A DNA stretch of 64,000 nt, from positions 1 through 64,000 of the forward strand of contig CAVSRD010000007.1 in NCBI GenBank assembly GCA_963730315.1, given 5' to 3'. The notes beneath the pieces are model-generated. The model had not been told where the DNA came from, searched no databases, and saw only the letters and a list, made by a program, of their open reading frames with translations. Shown here piece by piece: positions 53,602 through 61,842 of the stretch. This DNA is from VRUE01 sp963730315 (GTDB taxonomy: Bacteria; Actinomycetota; Thermoleophilia; Solirubrobacterales; 70-9). The position numbers were made by a program, and so were the translations under genes. Each line of letters opens with the position of its first letter. The stretch's first letter is position 1.

Positions 53602-54380
53602 GCGCCGCCGCGGAGCTGCGCCGCGTCTCGGTGAGGCTCGGCTCCGATTGGGTCGTGCACGAAGTCTCAGCCACGGTCGGGCGCGGCGAGTGGGTGGGGC
53701 TGATCGGCCCCAACGGCGCCGGCAAGACGACGATCCTGCGCGCCCTCGCCGGCGTCGTCCCGTTCACCGGGGAGGCGATGCTGGACGAGCGCTCCGTGAT
53801 ATCGGGAACGCGGCGGGAGCTTGCGCGGCGGGTGGCGCTGGTCCCCCAGAGCCCGCAGATGCCCCCGGAGCTGACCGTGGCCGAATACGTGCTGCTCGGG
53901 CGGACGCCCCACATCGGCCTGCTGGCGAGCGAGGGGCACTCCGACCGGCTGTCCGCCGAGCACGCGATCGCGCGGCTCGGGCTGCACCAGCTCGCCGCGC
54001 GCCGGCTCGGCTCGCTGAGCGGCGGCGAGCGCCAGCGGGCCGCGCTGGCGCGGGCGCTCGCCCAGGACGCGCCGGTCCTGCTCCTCGACGAGCCGACCAG
54101 CTCGCTCGACCTCGGCCGCCAGCAGGATGCGCTGGAGCTGATCGACTCGCTGCGCCGCGAGGAGGGGCTGACGGTGATCTCGGCGATGCACGACCTCAGC
54201 CTCGCCGGCCAGTTCGCAGACCGCCTGCTGCTGCTCGATCGCGGCCGCCTGGTCGCCGATGGCCCGGCGCCCGATGTGCTCTCGGAGAGCAGCATCGCCG
54301 CCTACTACGGCGCCAGCGTGCGGATCGTCCGGGAGAACGGCAGCGTCTTCGTGCTGCCGCGGCGCGCGGAGCGGCTATGA
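53598..54380 (+). CDS. btuD: Cobalamin ABC transporter ATPase
   Basis: 260 residues. Walker A GPNGAGKTTILRAL, Q-loop VALVPQSPQMPPEL, ABC signature LSGGERQRAALARALAQDAPVLLLDEPTSSLD (Walker B and D-loop included) and the switch His in ISAMHDLSLAGQF. The start is TTG 53598. It powers BtuC; its stop overlaps the cobQ start. Confidence 0.95.
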   Translation: MSAAAELRRVSVRLGSDWVVHEVSATVGRGEWVGLIGPNGAGKTTILRALAGVVPFTGEAMLDERSVISGTRRELARRVALVPQSPQMPPELTVAEYVLLGRTPHIGLLASEGHSDRLSAEHAIARLGLHQLAARRLGSLSGGERQRAALARALAQDAPVLLLDEPTSSLDLGRQQDALELIDSLRREEGLTVISAMHDLSLAGQFADRLLLLDRGRLVADGPAPDVLSESSIAAYYGASVRIVRENGSVFVLPRRAERL

Positions 54381-55786
54381 GCGCGCTGATGGTGCAGGGC
54401 GTCTCGAGCTCGGCCGGCAAGAGCCTGATCGCGACGGCGCTGGCGAGGGCGTTGCGGCGCCGCGGCGTCGACGTGGTCCCGTTCAAGGCGCAGAACATGT
54501 CCAACAACGCGCGGGTCGTGGCCGGCGGCGAGATCGGCACCGCCCAGTACCTGCAGGCGCTCGCCGCGGGGACCGAGCCCGAGGTGCGGATGAATCCCGT
54601 CCTCGTCAAGCCCGAGGGGGACAGCCGGAGCCAGGTCGTCATCCTCGGCGAGCCCGACTTCGAGCTGAGCCGGATGGCCTGGCGCAGCCGGCGCGGGCGC
54701 CTCTGGCCGGCGATCGAGGCGTCGCTCGCCGGCCTGCTCGCAGAGCACGACCTCGTCCTGATCGAGGGGGCGGGCAGCCCCGCCGAGATCAACCTGCGCG
54801 ACACCGACCTGGCCAACATGCGCACGGCGCAGCTCGCCGGGGCGCGGGTGGTGCTGGTCGCCGACATCGATCGCGGCGGCGCATTCGCCCACCTCTACGG
54901 CACCTTCGCACTACTCCCCGCGGAGGAGCGCGCCTCGATCGCCGGCTTCGTGCTCAACAAGTTCCGCGGCGACGCGTCCCTGCTACCGCCGGCGCCCGAA
55001 CGGCTCGAGCAGCTGACCGGGGTGCCGACACTGGGAGTGCTGCCCTGGCTCGATCGCGTCGGCCTGCCCGACGAGGACGGGGCGGCGACGCCGCCGCGCC
55101 TGGACGAGGGGACGCCGGTCGCCGTGGTCCGCTACCCGACGGCGTCCAACCTGGACGAGTTCAAGGCGCTGGAGCAGGTGGCGGAGCTGCGCTGGGTGGG
55201 GGATGCGGACGAGCTCGACGGGACCGAGCTGGTGATCCTGCCCGGCTCCAAGCACGTCGCTTCCGACCTGGCCTGGCTGTCTCGCAGCGGCCTTTCCGAT
55301 GCGGTGCGAGACCGGGCCGCGGCCGGCCTGCCCGTGCTCGGCATCTGCGGCGGCATGCAGATGCTGGGCGAGCGCATCGAGGACGAGGCGGGCGTTGACG
55401 GCTCCGCGCAGAGTCTGGGACTTCTCGCGATCGCCACGACCTTCTCCCGCTCGAAGCGGACCGCGAGGATCGCGGCGCGATTCGAGCCGCTTGCCGAGCC
55501 ATGGAAGGGGCTCGCAGGCAGGACGTTCGCCGGCTACGAGATCCGCCACGGCAGCAGCACCGCGACCGCCGGCGTGGCCGAGGCTCTGCCCGGCGGGCTC
55601 GGCTTCGTCGCGGGCTCGGTGCTCGGTGTCTACCCCCACGGGCTCTTCGAGCAGCCGGAGCTTCTCGACGCGCTCTTCGGCGCGGCCTCGGGGCGTTCGC
55701 TGGAGCATGCCTTCGAAGCGCTGGCGGACGCCGTCGAGGAGCACCTCGACCTCGGTGCGCTGCTGCGAACGGGAGGGATCGAATGA
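54377..55786 (+). CDS. cobQ: Cobyric acid synthase CobQ
   Basis: Amidates adenosylcobyrinate a,c-diamide at four side chains. 469 residues. N-terminal dethiobiotin-synthetase-like ATPase domain (VQGVSSSAGKSLIATALARAL, VPFKAQNMSNNARV, ADIDRGGAFAHLYGT, FVLNKFRGDASLL) and C-terminal type I glutaminase-like domain with the Cys in GICGGMQMLGERI and His near YPHGLFEQPEL. ATG 54377 overlaps btuD. No earlier corrin-ring genes are present here. Confidence 0.95.
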   Translation: MSALMVQGVSSSAGKSLIATALARALRRRGVDVVPFKAQNMSNNARVVAGGEIGTAQYLQALAAGTEPEVRMNPVLVKPEGDSRSQVVILGEPDFELSRMAWRSRRGRLWPAIEASLAGLLAEHDLVLIEGAGSPAEINLRDTDLANMRTAQLAGARVVLVADIDRGGAFAHLYGTFALLPAEERASIAGFVLNKFRGDASLLPPAPERLEQLTGVPTLGVLPWLDRVGLPDEDGAATPPRLDEGTPVAVVRYPTASNLDEFKALEQVAELRWVGDADELDGTELVILPGSKHVASDLAWLSRSGLSDAVRDRAAAGLPVLGICGGMQMLGERIEDEAGVDGSAQSLGLLAIATTFSRSKRTARIAARFEPLAEPWKGLAGRTFAGYEIRHGSSTATAGVAEALPGGLGFVAGSVLGVYPHGLFEQPELLDALFGAASGRSLEHAFEALADAVEEHLDLGALLRTGGIE

Positions 55787-56307
55787 GCAGACCGCGCTCA
55801 CTCGTCCTGGTCAACACCGGCGACGGCAAGGGCAAGTCGACCGCGGCCTTCGGCGTCGTGATGCGCGGCGTGGCGCGCGGCTGGCGCGTCTGCGTGATCC
55901 AGTTCATCAAGTCCGAGAAGTGGAAGGTCGGCGAGGAGAAGATCGGTCGCCGGCTCGGGGTCGAGTGGCTGAAGGGCGGCGACGGCTTCAGCTGGGAGTC
56001 GCCCGACCTCGAGAAGAGCGAGGGGCGGGCGGCAGCCGCCTGGCGGCTCGCCGCCGAGGCGATCGCCGGCGGCGCATACCAGCTCGTCGTGCTCGACGAG
56101 ATCACCTACCCGATGAACTGGGGCTGGATCGATTCGGAGGCCGTCCTCAGAGCGATCCGCGAGCGCCCGCCGCAGACCAACATCGTCGCCACCGGGCGCG
56201 ACGCGCCCGCCCGGCTGATCGAGGCGGCCGACACGGTGACCGAGATGGTCAAGGTCCGCCATGCCTACGATCGCGGCATCCGCGCCCGCCGGGGGCTCGA
56301 CTTCTGA
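55783..56307 (+). CDS. cobO: Corrinoid adenosyltransferase CobO/BtuR
   Basis: 174 residues. The unusual P-loop VNTGDGKGKSTAAFG and the segments RGWRVCVIQFIKSEKWKVGEEK, VVLDEITYPMNWGWID and NIVATGRDAPARLIEAADTVTEM are CobA/BtuR signatures. It attaches the 5'-deoxyadenosyl ligand to cob(I)alamin-type corrinoids. ATG overlaps the cobQ stop and its stop overlaps cobU by one base. Confidence 0.95.
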   Translation: MSRPRSLVLVNTGDGKGKSTAAFGVVMRGVARGWRVCVIQFIKSEKWKVGEEKIGRRLGVEWLKGGDGFSWESPDLEKSEGRAAAAWRLAAEAIAGGAYQLVVLDEITYPMNWGWIDSEAVLRAIRERPPQTNIVATGRDAPARLIEAADTVTEMVKVRHAYDRGIRARRGLDF

Positions 56308-56846
56308 TGGCGCTCGTCCTGCTGACCGGCGGAGCGCGAAGCGGCAAGTCCGAGCTGGCGACCCGGCTCGCCGGGGAGGGAGACGAGCCGGTCGCCGTGA
56401 TCGCCACGGCGCAGGCGGGCGACGAGGAGATGGAGGCACGGATCGCCGCTCACCGGCGCGAACGGCCCGCCTCCTGGCGGACGATCGAGGAGCCGCTCCG
56501 CCTCTGCGAGGCGATCGAGACGGTGGTCGAGGGCGACGCCCTGATCGTCGACTGCCTGACGCTCTGGACCGCGAACGCTCTCGATCGGCTCGGTGCCGAG
56601 GGGACGGAGGCCGAAGCGGCAGCTGCGGCCGGCGTGGCCGCCGCCCGGCCCGGCCTGACGATCGCGGTGACGAACGAGGTCGGGCTCGGGCTCGTCCCCG
56701 CCGACGCCCTGGGGCGCGGCTACCGGGACCTGCTCGGGAAGGTGAACGCGATTTGGGCCGCGGCGGCCGATCGCGCCTTCCTGCTCGTCGCGGGGCGTGC
56801 GCTGGCCCTCGAGGCAACGGATTCCCTCGACGAGCGGCTGCGGTGA
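56307..56846 (+). CDS. cobU: Adenosylcobinamide kinase/guanylyltransferase CobU
   Basis: 179 residues. P-loop LLTGGARSGKSELATRLAG, the guanylylated His in IAAHRRERPASW, and VDCLTLWTANAL and VTNEVGLGLVP segments. Phosphorylates adenosylcobinamide and converts it to the GDP-activated form used by CobS. Overlaps cobO and cobS. Confidence 0.94.
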   Translation: MALVLLTGGARSGKSELATRLAGEGDEPVAVIATAQAGDEEMEARIAAHRRERPASWRTIEEPLRLCEAIETVVEGDALIVDCLTLWTANALDRLGAEGTEAEAAAAAGVAAARPGLTIAVTNEVGLGLVPADALGRGYRDLLGKVNAIWAAAADRAFLLVAGRALALEATDSLDERLR

Positions 56847-57634
56847 GCGCGATGCGGGACGAGCTCGGCACGGGGCTGGGCTGGGCGGAGCTGCGGGGCG
56901 CGGCGGCGGCCCTCGCATTCCTCACCCGCGTCCCGGTGGGCCGCCGCCTGTCCCTCGACGGCGGCGATGTCGCGCGCGCCGGGCCGGCCTTCCCGCTCGT
57001 CGGTGCGGCGATCGGCGCTGTGGTGGGGGGGATAGCGGCATCCCTGGCGGCACCGCTCTCGCCGCTGCTGGCGGGGGCGCTCGCCCTCGCCGCGGGGACC
57101 GTCCTGACCGGGGCGCTGCATCTCGACGCGCTGGCCGACTCCGCCGACGCTCTCGGCGCCCCCTCGCGCGAGCGGGCGCTCGAGGTGATGCGCGACCACA
57201 CGATCGGAGCCTACGGAGCCGTCGCGGTCGCGACCGACCTTCTGATCAAGACGGCTGCGCTTGCCGCGCTCGCAGGAGCTGGGCACGCGCTGCCCTTCGC
57301 GATCGGCGCCGGAGCGGTCTCGCGGGCGGTTCCCGTCGCGCTTGCGGCGGCCCTTCCCTACGCGCGCAGCGGGGAGGGAGCGGCGGCATCGCTGACCGGG
57401 GCGGCTCGCGGCCGCGCCATCGCGGCGGCGCTGAGTGGGGTCCTCGTCGCGGTGCTGGCGGCGGGCCCCGACGGACTGCTCCTCGCCGCCTGCGCAGGTG
57501 CCGTCGCGCTGGCTCTCGGCCTCGCCTTCGGTCGCTGGCTGGGCGGCGTCACGGGAGACACCCTCGGCGCCGCCCTCGAGATCGGCGAGACCGCGGCGCT
57601 TGTTGTCGCCGTCGCCGCGGCGGGGGCGGGATGA
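56843..57634 (+). CDS. cobS: Cobalamin synthase CobS
   Basis: 263 residues from GTG 56843, integral membrane enzyme joining AdoCbi-GDP with alpha-ribazole (phosphate). Family landmarks are FLTRVPVGRRLSLDGGDVARAGPAFPLVGAAIGAV, the acidic LHLDALADSADALG motif (metal-binding Asp cluster), MRDHTIGAYGAVAVATDLLIK and the terminal GRWLGGVTGDTLGAALEIGET. Six or so transmembrane helices. Overlaps cobU and, by ATGA, the HAD-CobT gene. Confidence 0.94.
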   Translation: MSAMRDELGTGLGWAELRGAAAALAFLTRVPVGRRLSLDGGDVARAGPAFPLVGAAIGAVVGGIAASLAAPLSPLLAGALALAAGTVLTGALHLDALADSADALGAPSRERALEVMRDHTIGAYGAVAVATDLLIKTAALAALAGAGHALPFAIGAGAVSRAVPVALAAALPYARSGEGAAASLTGAARGRAIAAALSGVLVAVLAAGPDGLLLAACAGAVALALGLAFGRWLGGVTGDTLGAALEIGETAALVVAVAAAGAG

Positions 57635-59151
57635 ACCGGCTCGAGGACATCGACGCGGTCCTGTTCGACGTCGGCGGCACCCTGGTGAGCGAGGCGCCGC
57701 CCGGCACGCCGGTCGCCGAGCTGCGCGCCGATCCGCGCCCCGGGGCGATCGAGACCCTGCGCGGGCTGGCGCAGCACCACCGCATCGCCGCCGTCACCGA
57801 CACGTCGGCGATGCGCGAGGCCGAGGTGCGCGAGCTGCTCCAGCCCGTGGGGCTGGACGGCCTGCTCGAGGCGGTCGTCACCTCGGCCGACGTCGGCGCG
57901 GCAAAGCCTGATCCGACGTCTCTGACCGCGGCGCTGCGGCGCCTCGGTGTGGAGCCCGAGAGGGCGGTCTACGTCGGCGACGCCGCGAGCGACCGGGACG
58001 CCGCGGCGGCAGCGGGTGTGGAGTTCGTCGCGATCGACCGGGGCATCGCCGAGGCGATCGAGCGCTTCGGCCGTGGACGGTCCGGCCCGTTTGCCGAGGC
58101 CTGCCGCCGCCTCCAGCCGCTCGACGAGGAAACGGCAGGCGCGGCGCGGGCGCACCATGACCGCCTCACCAAGCCGGCTGGATCGCTCGGCCGCCTGGAG
58201 GATCTCGGCGTCCAGCTTGCCGCGATCGCCGGCGAGTGCCCGCCGCCGCGACCCGAGCCCGCCGCCGTCGCGGTGTTCGCGGGGGACCACGGGGTCGCGA
58301 CGGCAGGGGTCACGTCCTGGCCGCAGGAGGTGACCGCTCAGATGGTCGCGAACTTCGCCGCCGGAGGTGCCGCGATCAACGTAATCGCACGCCAGGTCGG
58401 GGCGAGCGTTCACATCGTCGATGCGGGAGTCGCCGCCGACATCTCGCACCTCGACGGGGTGATTCGACGAAACGTCCGCTGGGGCACCGCGGACCTCTCG
58501 CACGGTCAGGCGATGAGCGTCGCCGAGGCCCGCGCGGCGCTCGACGCCGGGGCATCGATCGCCGCCGACCTGGTGGCGGAGGACAACCGGCTGCTCGTCA
58601 CGGGCGACATGGGGATAGGCAACACGACGTCCTCGGCGGCGCTGATCACTGCGCTCACCGGGCGGGAGGCGAGCGCGGTGACGGGACGGGGGACGGGGAT
58701 CGACGACGAGATGCTCGCGCTCAAGACCCGCATCGTCGAGGGCGCCGCCGGCCGAACGCGCGGCTGGCTCGACCCCGTCTCGATCCTGTCTGAGGTGGGC
58801 GGTCTGGAGATCGCCGCGCTCGCCGGCTTCATCGTCGGCGGGGTCGCCGAGCGCGTTCCCGTCCTGATCGATGGAGTCATCACGGGCGCGGCGCTGCTCG
58901 CCGCGGAGGCGATGGCCCCGGGTACGGCGGCGAGGTGCATCGCCGGGCACCGCTCGCCCGAGCCGGGGGCGACGGTCGTCCTGGAGGAGCTGGACCTGGC
59001 GCCCGTGTTCGACTTCGCCCTGCGGCTTGGAGAGGGGACGGGGGCCTGCCTGGCGGTTCCAGTCGTCCAGACGGCCGCAAACGTGCTTCGTGAGACGGCG
59101 ACGTTCGACCGGGCGGCGGTGTCCGACCGCAACGTCCCCCGCAGCCCATAG
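57631..59151 (+). CDS. cobT: HAD-family hydrolase fused to CobT (DMB phosphoribosyltransferase)
   Basis: 506 residues, one uninterrupted frame. Residues 1-145 are a complete small HAD domain: motif I FDVGGTLV (nucleophile D13; the usual second Asp is Gly15), motif II TDTS, motif III Lys in KPDP (K92) and motif IV YVGDAASD (D117). Residues about 160-506 are full-length CobT: KPAGSLGRLEDLGVQLAAI, FAGDHGVATAGVTSWP, MGIGNTTSSAAL, SILSEVGGLEIAALAGFI and the catalytic Glu in RLGEGTGA (E468). CobT makes alpha-ribazole phosphate; the fused HAD may remove a phosphate in the same branch, replacing CobC. No in-frame internal start with an SD separates the halves. Confidence 0.93.
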   Translation: MNRLEDIDAVLFDVGGTLVSEAPPGTPVAELRADPRPGAIETLRGLAQHHRIAAVTDTSAMREAEVRELLQPVGLDGLLEAVVTSADVGAAKPDPTSLTAALRRLGVEPERAVYVGDAASDRDAAAAAGVEFVAIDRGIAEAIERFGRGRSGPFAEACRRLQPLDEETAGAARAHHDRLTKPAGSLGRLEDLGVQLAAIAGECPPPRPEPAAVAVFAGDHGVATAGVTSWPQEVTAQMVANFAAGGAAINVIARQVGASVHIVDAGVAADISHLDGVIRRNVRWGTADLSHGQAMSVAEARAALDAGASIAADLVAEDNRLLVTGDMGIGNTTSSAALITALTGREASAVTGRGTGIDDEMLALKTRIVEGAAGRTRGWLDPVSILSEVGGLEIAALAGFIVGGVAERVPVLIDGVITGAALLAAEAMAPGTAARCIAGHRSPEPGATVVLEELDLAPVFDFALRLGEGTGACLAVPVVQTAANVLRETATFDRAAVSDRNVPRSP

Positions 59152-59199
59152 GCTGCGCCGCTGTCCGGTTTGCTCCCTCCGGGGCGAGGCGACCGAGCC

Positions 59200-60066
59200 C
59201 TAATCGAGCCCCTCGGCGCCTGGCCGCTCCACCTCCCAGGCGATCACCGCCGGCACCTCGGCCAGTGCGTGCTCGAAGGCGCCGACCCGATGCCTCTTCG
59301 CCCGCGCCCGAGCCTCCTCGCGGCTCAGTCGCGGCTCCACGCACCGGCGGACCGCAAGGCCCGCGTCGCGGAACGCGGCGATGTACTCGCCGTGCAGGTG
59401 CGGGAACTCCGGGATCATCGAACGCCGCCCCCGCGAATCGACAAACACGGCCCTCCAGCCGAGGATCGCGGTGGCGAAGGGATGGGGGTTGGAGACGACC
59501 AGCCGGCCGCCGGGCCTGAGCACCCGGGCGAGCTCGGCGATCGCGGGGCCGATCTCGGGCAGGTGGCTGAGCGCGAGCGCGCAGACTGCGCCGGCCACCT
59601 CGCCGTCGGCAACCGGCAGCGCGGTCAGCTCGCCGAGACGGAACTCGGCGCCGGGCAGCTTCTCTCGGGCGCGGGCGAGCATCGCCCCGTTCGCGTCGAC
59701 GCCGATCACCTCTCGGTTGATCGCCGAGAGATATGCGGCGTGGCGGCCGGTGCCGCAGGCGGCATCGAGAACCGGCCCGGCCGGAAGCCCCTCGAGCAGG
59801 CCGCGCACGACCGGCTCCTCCAGGGCGATCGTGTCGTTGCCCGGATCGTCGTAGCTCTCCGCCCACTGCGCGTAGCCCGTAGCGGCGTCGACCTCGGGCA
59901 GATCACGGCGCTCGCAGTAGGGCGGCTCGTCGAACCGCGAGAGGATCTTTCGGATCTCCTCGGTGCGCGCGTCGATCGCGCCGAACGACCGCCGCGCCCC
60001 GGCGCGCAGCAGCGCCAGGCCCTCGATGCCGAGGAGGTAGTGGCCTTGTCGGAACTCCTCTGCCAT
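59200..60066 (-). CDS. Class I SAM-dependent methyltransferase
   Basis: 288 residues from ATG 60066. The N-terminus (EEFRQGHYLLGIEGLALLRAG) precedes the Rossmann core: motif I PVLDAACGTGRHAAYLS, INREVIGVDANGAMLARAREKLP, VAGAVCALALSHLPEIGPAIAELARVLRPGGRLVVSNPH. Typical of small-molecule methyltransferases; substrate unknown. The longer reading to 60195 adds a basic, non-family stretch and reaches into the arsR promoter. It ends convergently about 50 bp from HAD-CobT. Confidence 0.9.
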   Translation of the reverse strand: MAEEFRQGHYLLGIEGLALLRAGARRSFGAIDARTEEIRKILSRFDEPPYCERRDLPEVDAATGYAQWAESYDDPGNDTIALEEPVVRGLLEGLPAGPVLDAACGTGRHAAYLSAINREVIGVDANGAMLARAREKLPGAEFRLGELTALPVADGEVAGAVCALALSHLPEIGPAIAELARVLRPGGRLVVSNPHPFATAILGWRAVFVDSRGRRSMIPEFPHLHGEYIAAFRDAGLAVRRCVEPRLSREEARARAKRHRVGAFEHALAEVPAVIAWEVERPGAEGLD

Positions 60067-60179
60067 CGGCGAGCGCACGCTACTGCACGAGGTGCGGGCG
60101 ACGTTCAGCTTCGAGCGACAGCTCCGAACGTCCCGCTGCGATTGCAGCGCGCGGAGTTGACGAGAAGCCGGGTTCTTCC

Positions 60180-60209
60180 TTGACACGTGACCCAATGGTC
60201 ACCTATAAT
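60180..60209 (+). promoter_or_regulatory. Consensus promoter of the ArsR-SRPBCC unit
   Basis: Exact TTGACA (60180-60185) and exact TATAAT (60204-60209) with an 18-bp spacer. The -10 ends 7 nt before the GTG start at 60217, so the transcript should start at the start codon (leaderless). This is the strongest promoter sequence in the window. Confidence 0.88.
60187..60202 (+). promoter_or_regulatory. Palindromic operator in the promoter spacer
   Basis: GTGACC-CAAT-GGTCAC is a perfect 6-bp inverted repeat lying wholly between the -35 and -10 elements. A dimeric regulator bound here would block RNA polymerase. The adjacent gene encodes an ArsR-type regulator, so autorepression is the natural reading. 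Confidence 0.72.
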
Positions 60210-60216
60210 CCAAGAC

Positions 60217-60531
60217 GTGAACGAGGTGTTCAAGGCGCTCGCGGACCCGACCCGGAGGGAGCTGCTCGACCAGCTCTTCCGCCGGGACGGGCAGAGCCTC
60301 AGCGCTTTGCAGGAGCACCTGCCGATGTCCCGCTTCGGCGTGATGAAGCACCTCAAGGTGCTCGAGGAGGCGGGGCTGGTGACGACGAGGAGGCGCGGGC
60401 GCGAGAAGCTCCATTTCCTCAACCCCGTTCCGATCCGCCTGGTCCACGACCGCTGGGTTAGCAAGTACGCGGAACCCTGGGCCTCGGCGCTGAGCGAGCT
60501 CAAATACGAAATCGAGGAGGACGAGCGATGA
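60217..60531 (+). CDS. ArsR-family transcriptional regulator
   Basis: 104 residues from GTG 60217. Winged-helix HTH: EVFKALADPTRRELLDQLFRRDGQSLSALQEHLPMSRFGVMKHLKVLEEAGLVTTRRRGREKLHFLN, with a C-terminal helical tail. No metal-binding CXC motif, so it belongs to the non-metal ArsR group often paired with an SRPBCC gene. An earlier in-frame GTG (60187) lies inside the promoter and is not used if the transcript is leaderless. ATGA overlap with the next gene. Confidence 0.93.
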   Translation: MNEVFKALADPTRRELLDQLFRRDGQSLSALQEHLPMSRFGVMKHLKVLEEAGLVTTRRRGREKLHFLNPVPIRLVHDRWVSKYAEPWASALSELKYEIEEDER

Positions 60532-61037
60532 ACGAGGAGCAGACCTACACCGTGGTGGGCGGGCGCGGCATGATGACCGTGTTCGAGATCTACATCAAGA
60601 CGACCCCCGAGCGCCTCTGGGAGGCGATCACCGACGAGGAGATGAGGTCGAAATACAGCTTCGGCGTCCGTACCAGGTCGGACTGGACGCCGGGCTCCGG
60701 GTACGAGTCCTCGGTGCCGGGGGTTATCGACATCGCCAGCGGCGAGAACCTCGAGGTGGATCCGCCGCGCCGGCTGGTGCAGAGCTTCAAGGCCCTGTGG
60801 AGCGAGGAGGTCGAGCGGGAAGGAACGTCGCGGGTGACCTGGGAGATCGAGCCGGTCGGCAGCTCCTGCCTGCTCAGGGTCACCCACGACAACCTGGGCG
60901 AGAGCGCAAACAGCGAACTGTTCGGCGGCTGGCCGATGATCCTCTCCGGCGTGAAGACCCTGCTGGAGACCGGCGAGCTGCTCGACACCCCGGCCTCGCT
61001 GCGCTACGCGCAGCCGGCCTCCGGAGAGGGCGGCTAG
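60528..61037 (+). CDS. SRPBCC (AHSA1-like START) domain protein
   Basis: 169 residues: FEIYIKTTPERLWEAITDEEMRSKYSFGVRTRSDWTPGSGYES, then VDPPRRLVQSFKALWSEEVEREGTSRVTWEIEPVGSSCLLRVTHDNLGE, and a long C-terminal helix GGWPMILSGVKTLLETGELL. A hydrophobic-ligand-binding helix-grip fold, commonly encoded with an ArsR regulator that it may inform. ATG 60528 overlaps the arsR stop by 4 bp. Confidence 0.92.
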   Translation: MNEEQTYTVVGGRGMMTVFEIYIKTTPERLWEAITDEEMRSKYSFGVRTRSDWTPGSGYESSVPGVIDIASGENLEVDPPRRLVQSFKALWSEEVEREGTSRVTWEIEPVGSSCLLRVTHDNLGESANSELFGGWPMILSGVKTLLETGELLDTPASLRYAQPASGEGG

Positions 61038-61047
61038 GATCGCTTCG

Positions 61048-61815
61048 ATGATGGCCGCGAATCGGCCACCCCAGGTCATCCTCCTCCCGGGAGCGGTCCT
61101 GCCCGCCGAGCTGGCGTACGGGGCGCTGCTGGAGGCGCTCGGCGCCGAGGTGAACGCGGTCCTCAAGGAGCTTGAGGTCTATTCCGGGGACGCGCCCCCG
61201 CCCGCCTACACGCTCGACCTCGAGGTGGATGGGATCCTCCGAGCCGCCGAGGACTCGGGCTTCAATCGCTTCCACCTCGTCGGCTATTCGGCCGGCGGCG
61301 CCTCGGCCCTGGCCTTCGCGGCGCGCCACCCGGAGCGGCTGCTCAGCCTCGCACTGCTGGAGCCTGCCTGGGCGGGGAATGACGGGCTCGACCCCGCCGA
61401 ACGGGCCGTCCGGGAGGAAGTCGACTGGATCGCGTCCCTTCCGCCCGAGGAGATGATGCCGGCCTTCGTGCGCATTCAGCTGGCGCCGGGCGTCGACCCG
61501 CCCGCACCCCCGTCCGACCCGCCGCCGTGGATGGCGAAGCGGCCGGCGGGCGTGCGGGCCGTGGCCGGCGCCTTCGACTCCGGCGAGCTGGACCTCGACG
61601 CGCTTCGCAGCTTCCGCGGCCCGACGTACTTCGCGCTCGGCGCTCGCAGCAATCCCGACCTCTATGCCAAGACCGCAGAGCGCCTCTCGCGAGTCTTCCC
61701 GGACCTGACGCTCGAGGTGTTCGAGGACTGCCACCACTTCGAGCCGCCGCACCGGATGGAGCCTGACCGACTCGCCGCTTCCCTTCGGGTCCTGTGGGCG
61801 AACGCCGCCGGCTAG
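61048..61815 (+). CDS. Alpha/beta hydrolase
   Basis: 255 residues. Oxyanion strand QVILLPGAVLPAEL, nucleophile elbow HLVGYSAGGASALAFA (Ser), acid position likely in the FALGARSNPDLY region and the His in DCHHFEPPHRMEPDRLAASLRVLW. Substrate unknown. The ATG is 7 nt after TAGGAT (61035-61040), again the leaderless pattern, so it probably has its own promoter inside the end of the SRPBCC gene. Confidence 0.9.
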   Translation: MMAANRPPQVILLPGAVLPAELAYGALLEALGAEVNAVLKELEVYSGDAPPPAYTLDLEVDGILRAAEDSGFNRFHLVGYSAGGASALAFAARHPERLLSLALLEPAWAGNDGLDPAERAVREEVDWIASLPPEEMMPAFVRIQLAPGVDPPAPPSDPPPWMAKRPAGVRAVAGAFDSGELDLDALRSFRGPTYFALGARSNPDLYAKTAERLSRVFPDLTLEVFEDCHHFEPPHRMEPDRLAASLRVLWANAAG

Positions 61816-61842
61816 GCCCCCGGCGCGCGGAGCCGGCAGCCC

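Noticed and set aside
60067..60195. Upstream extension of the methyltransferase
   Set aside because: The added residues are basic, unlike the family, and cover the arsR promoter region.
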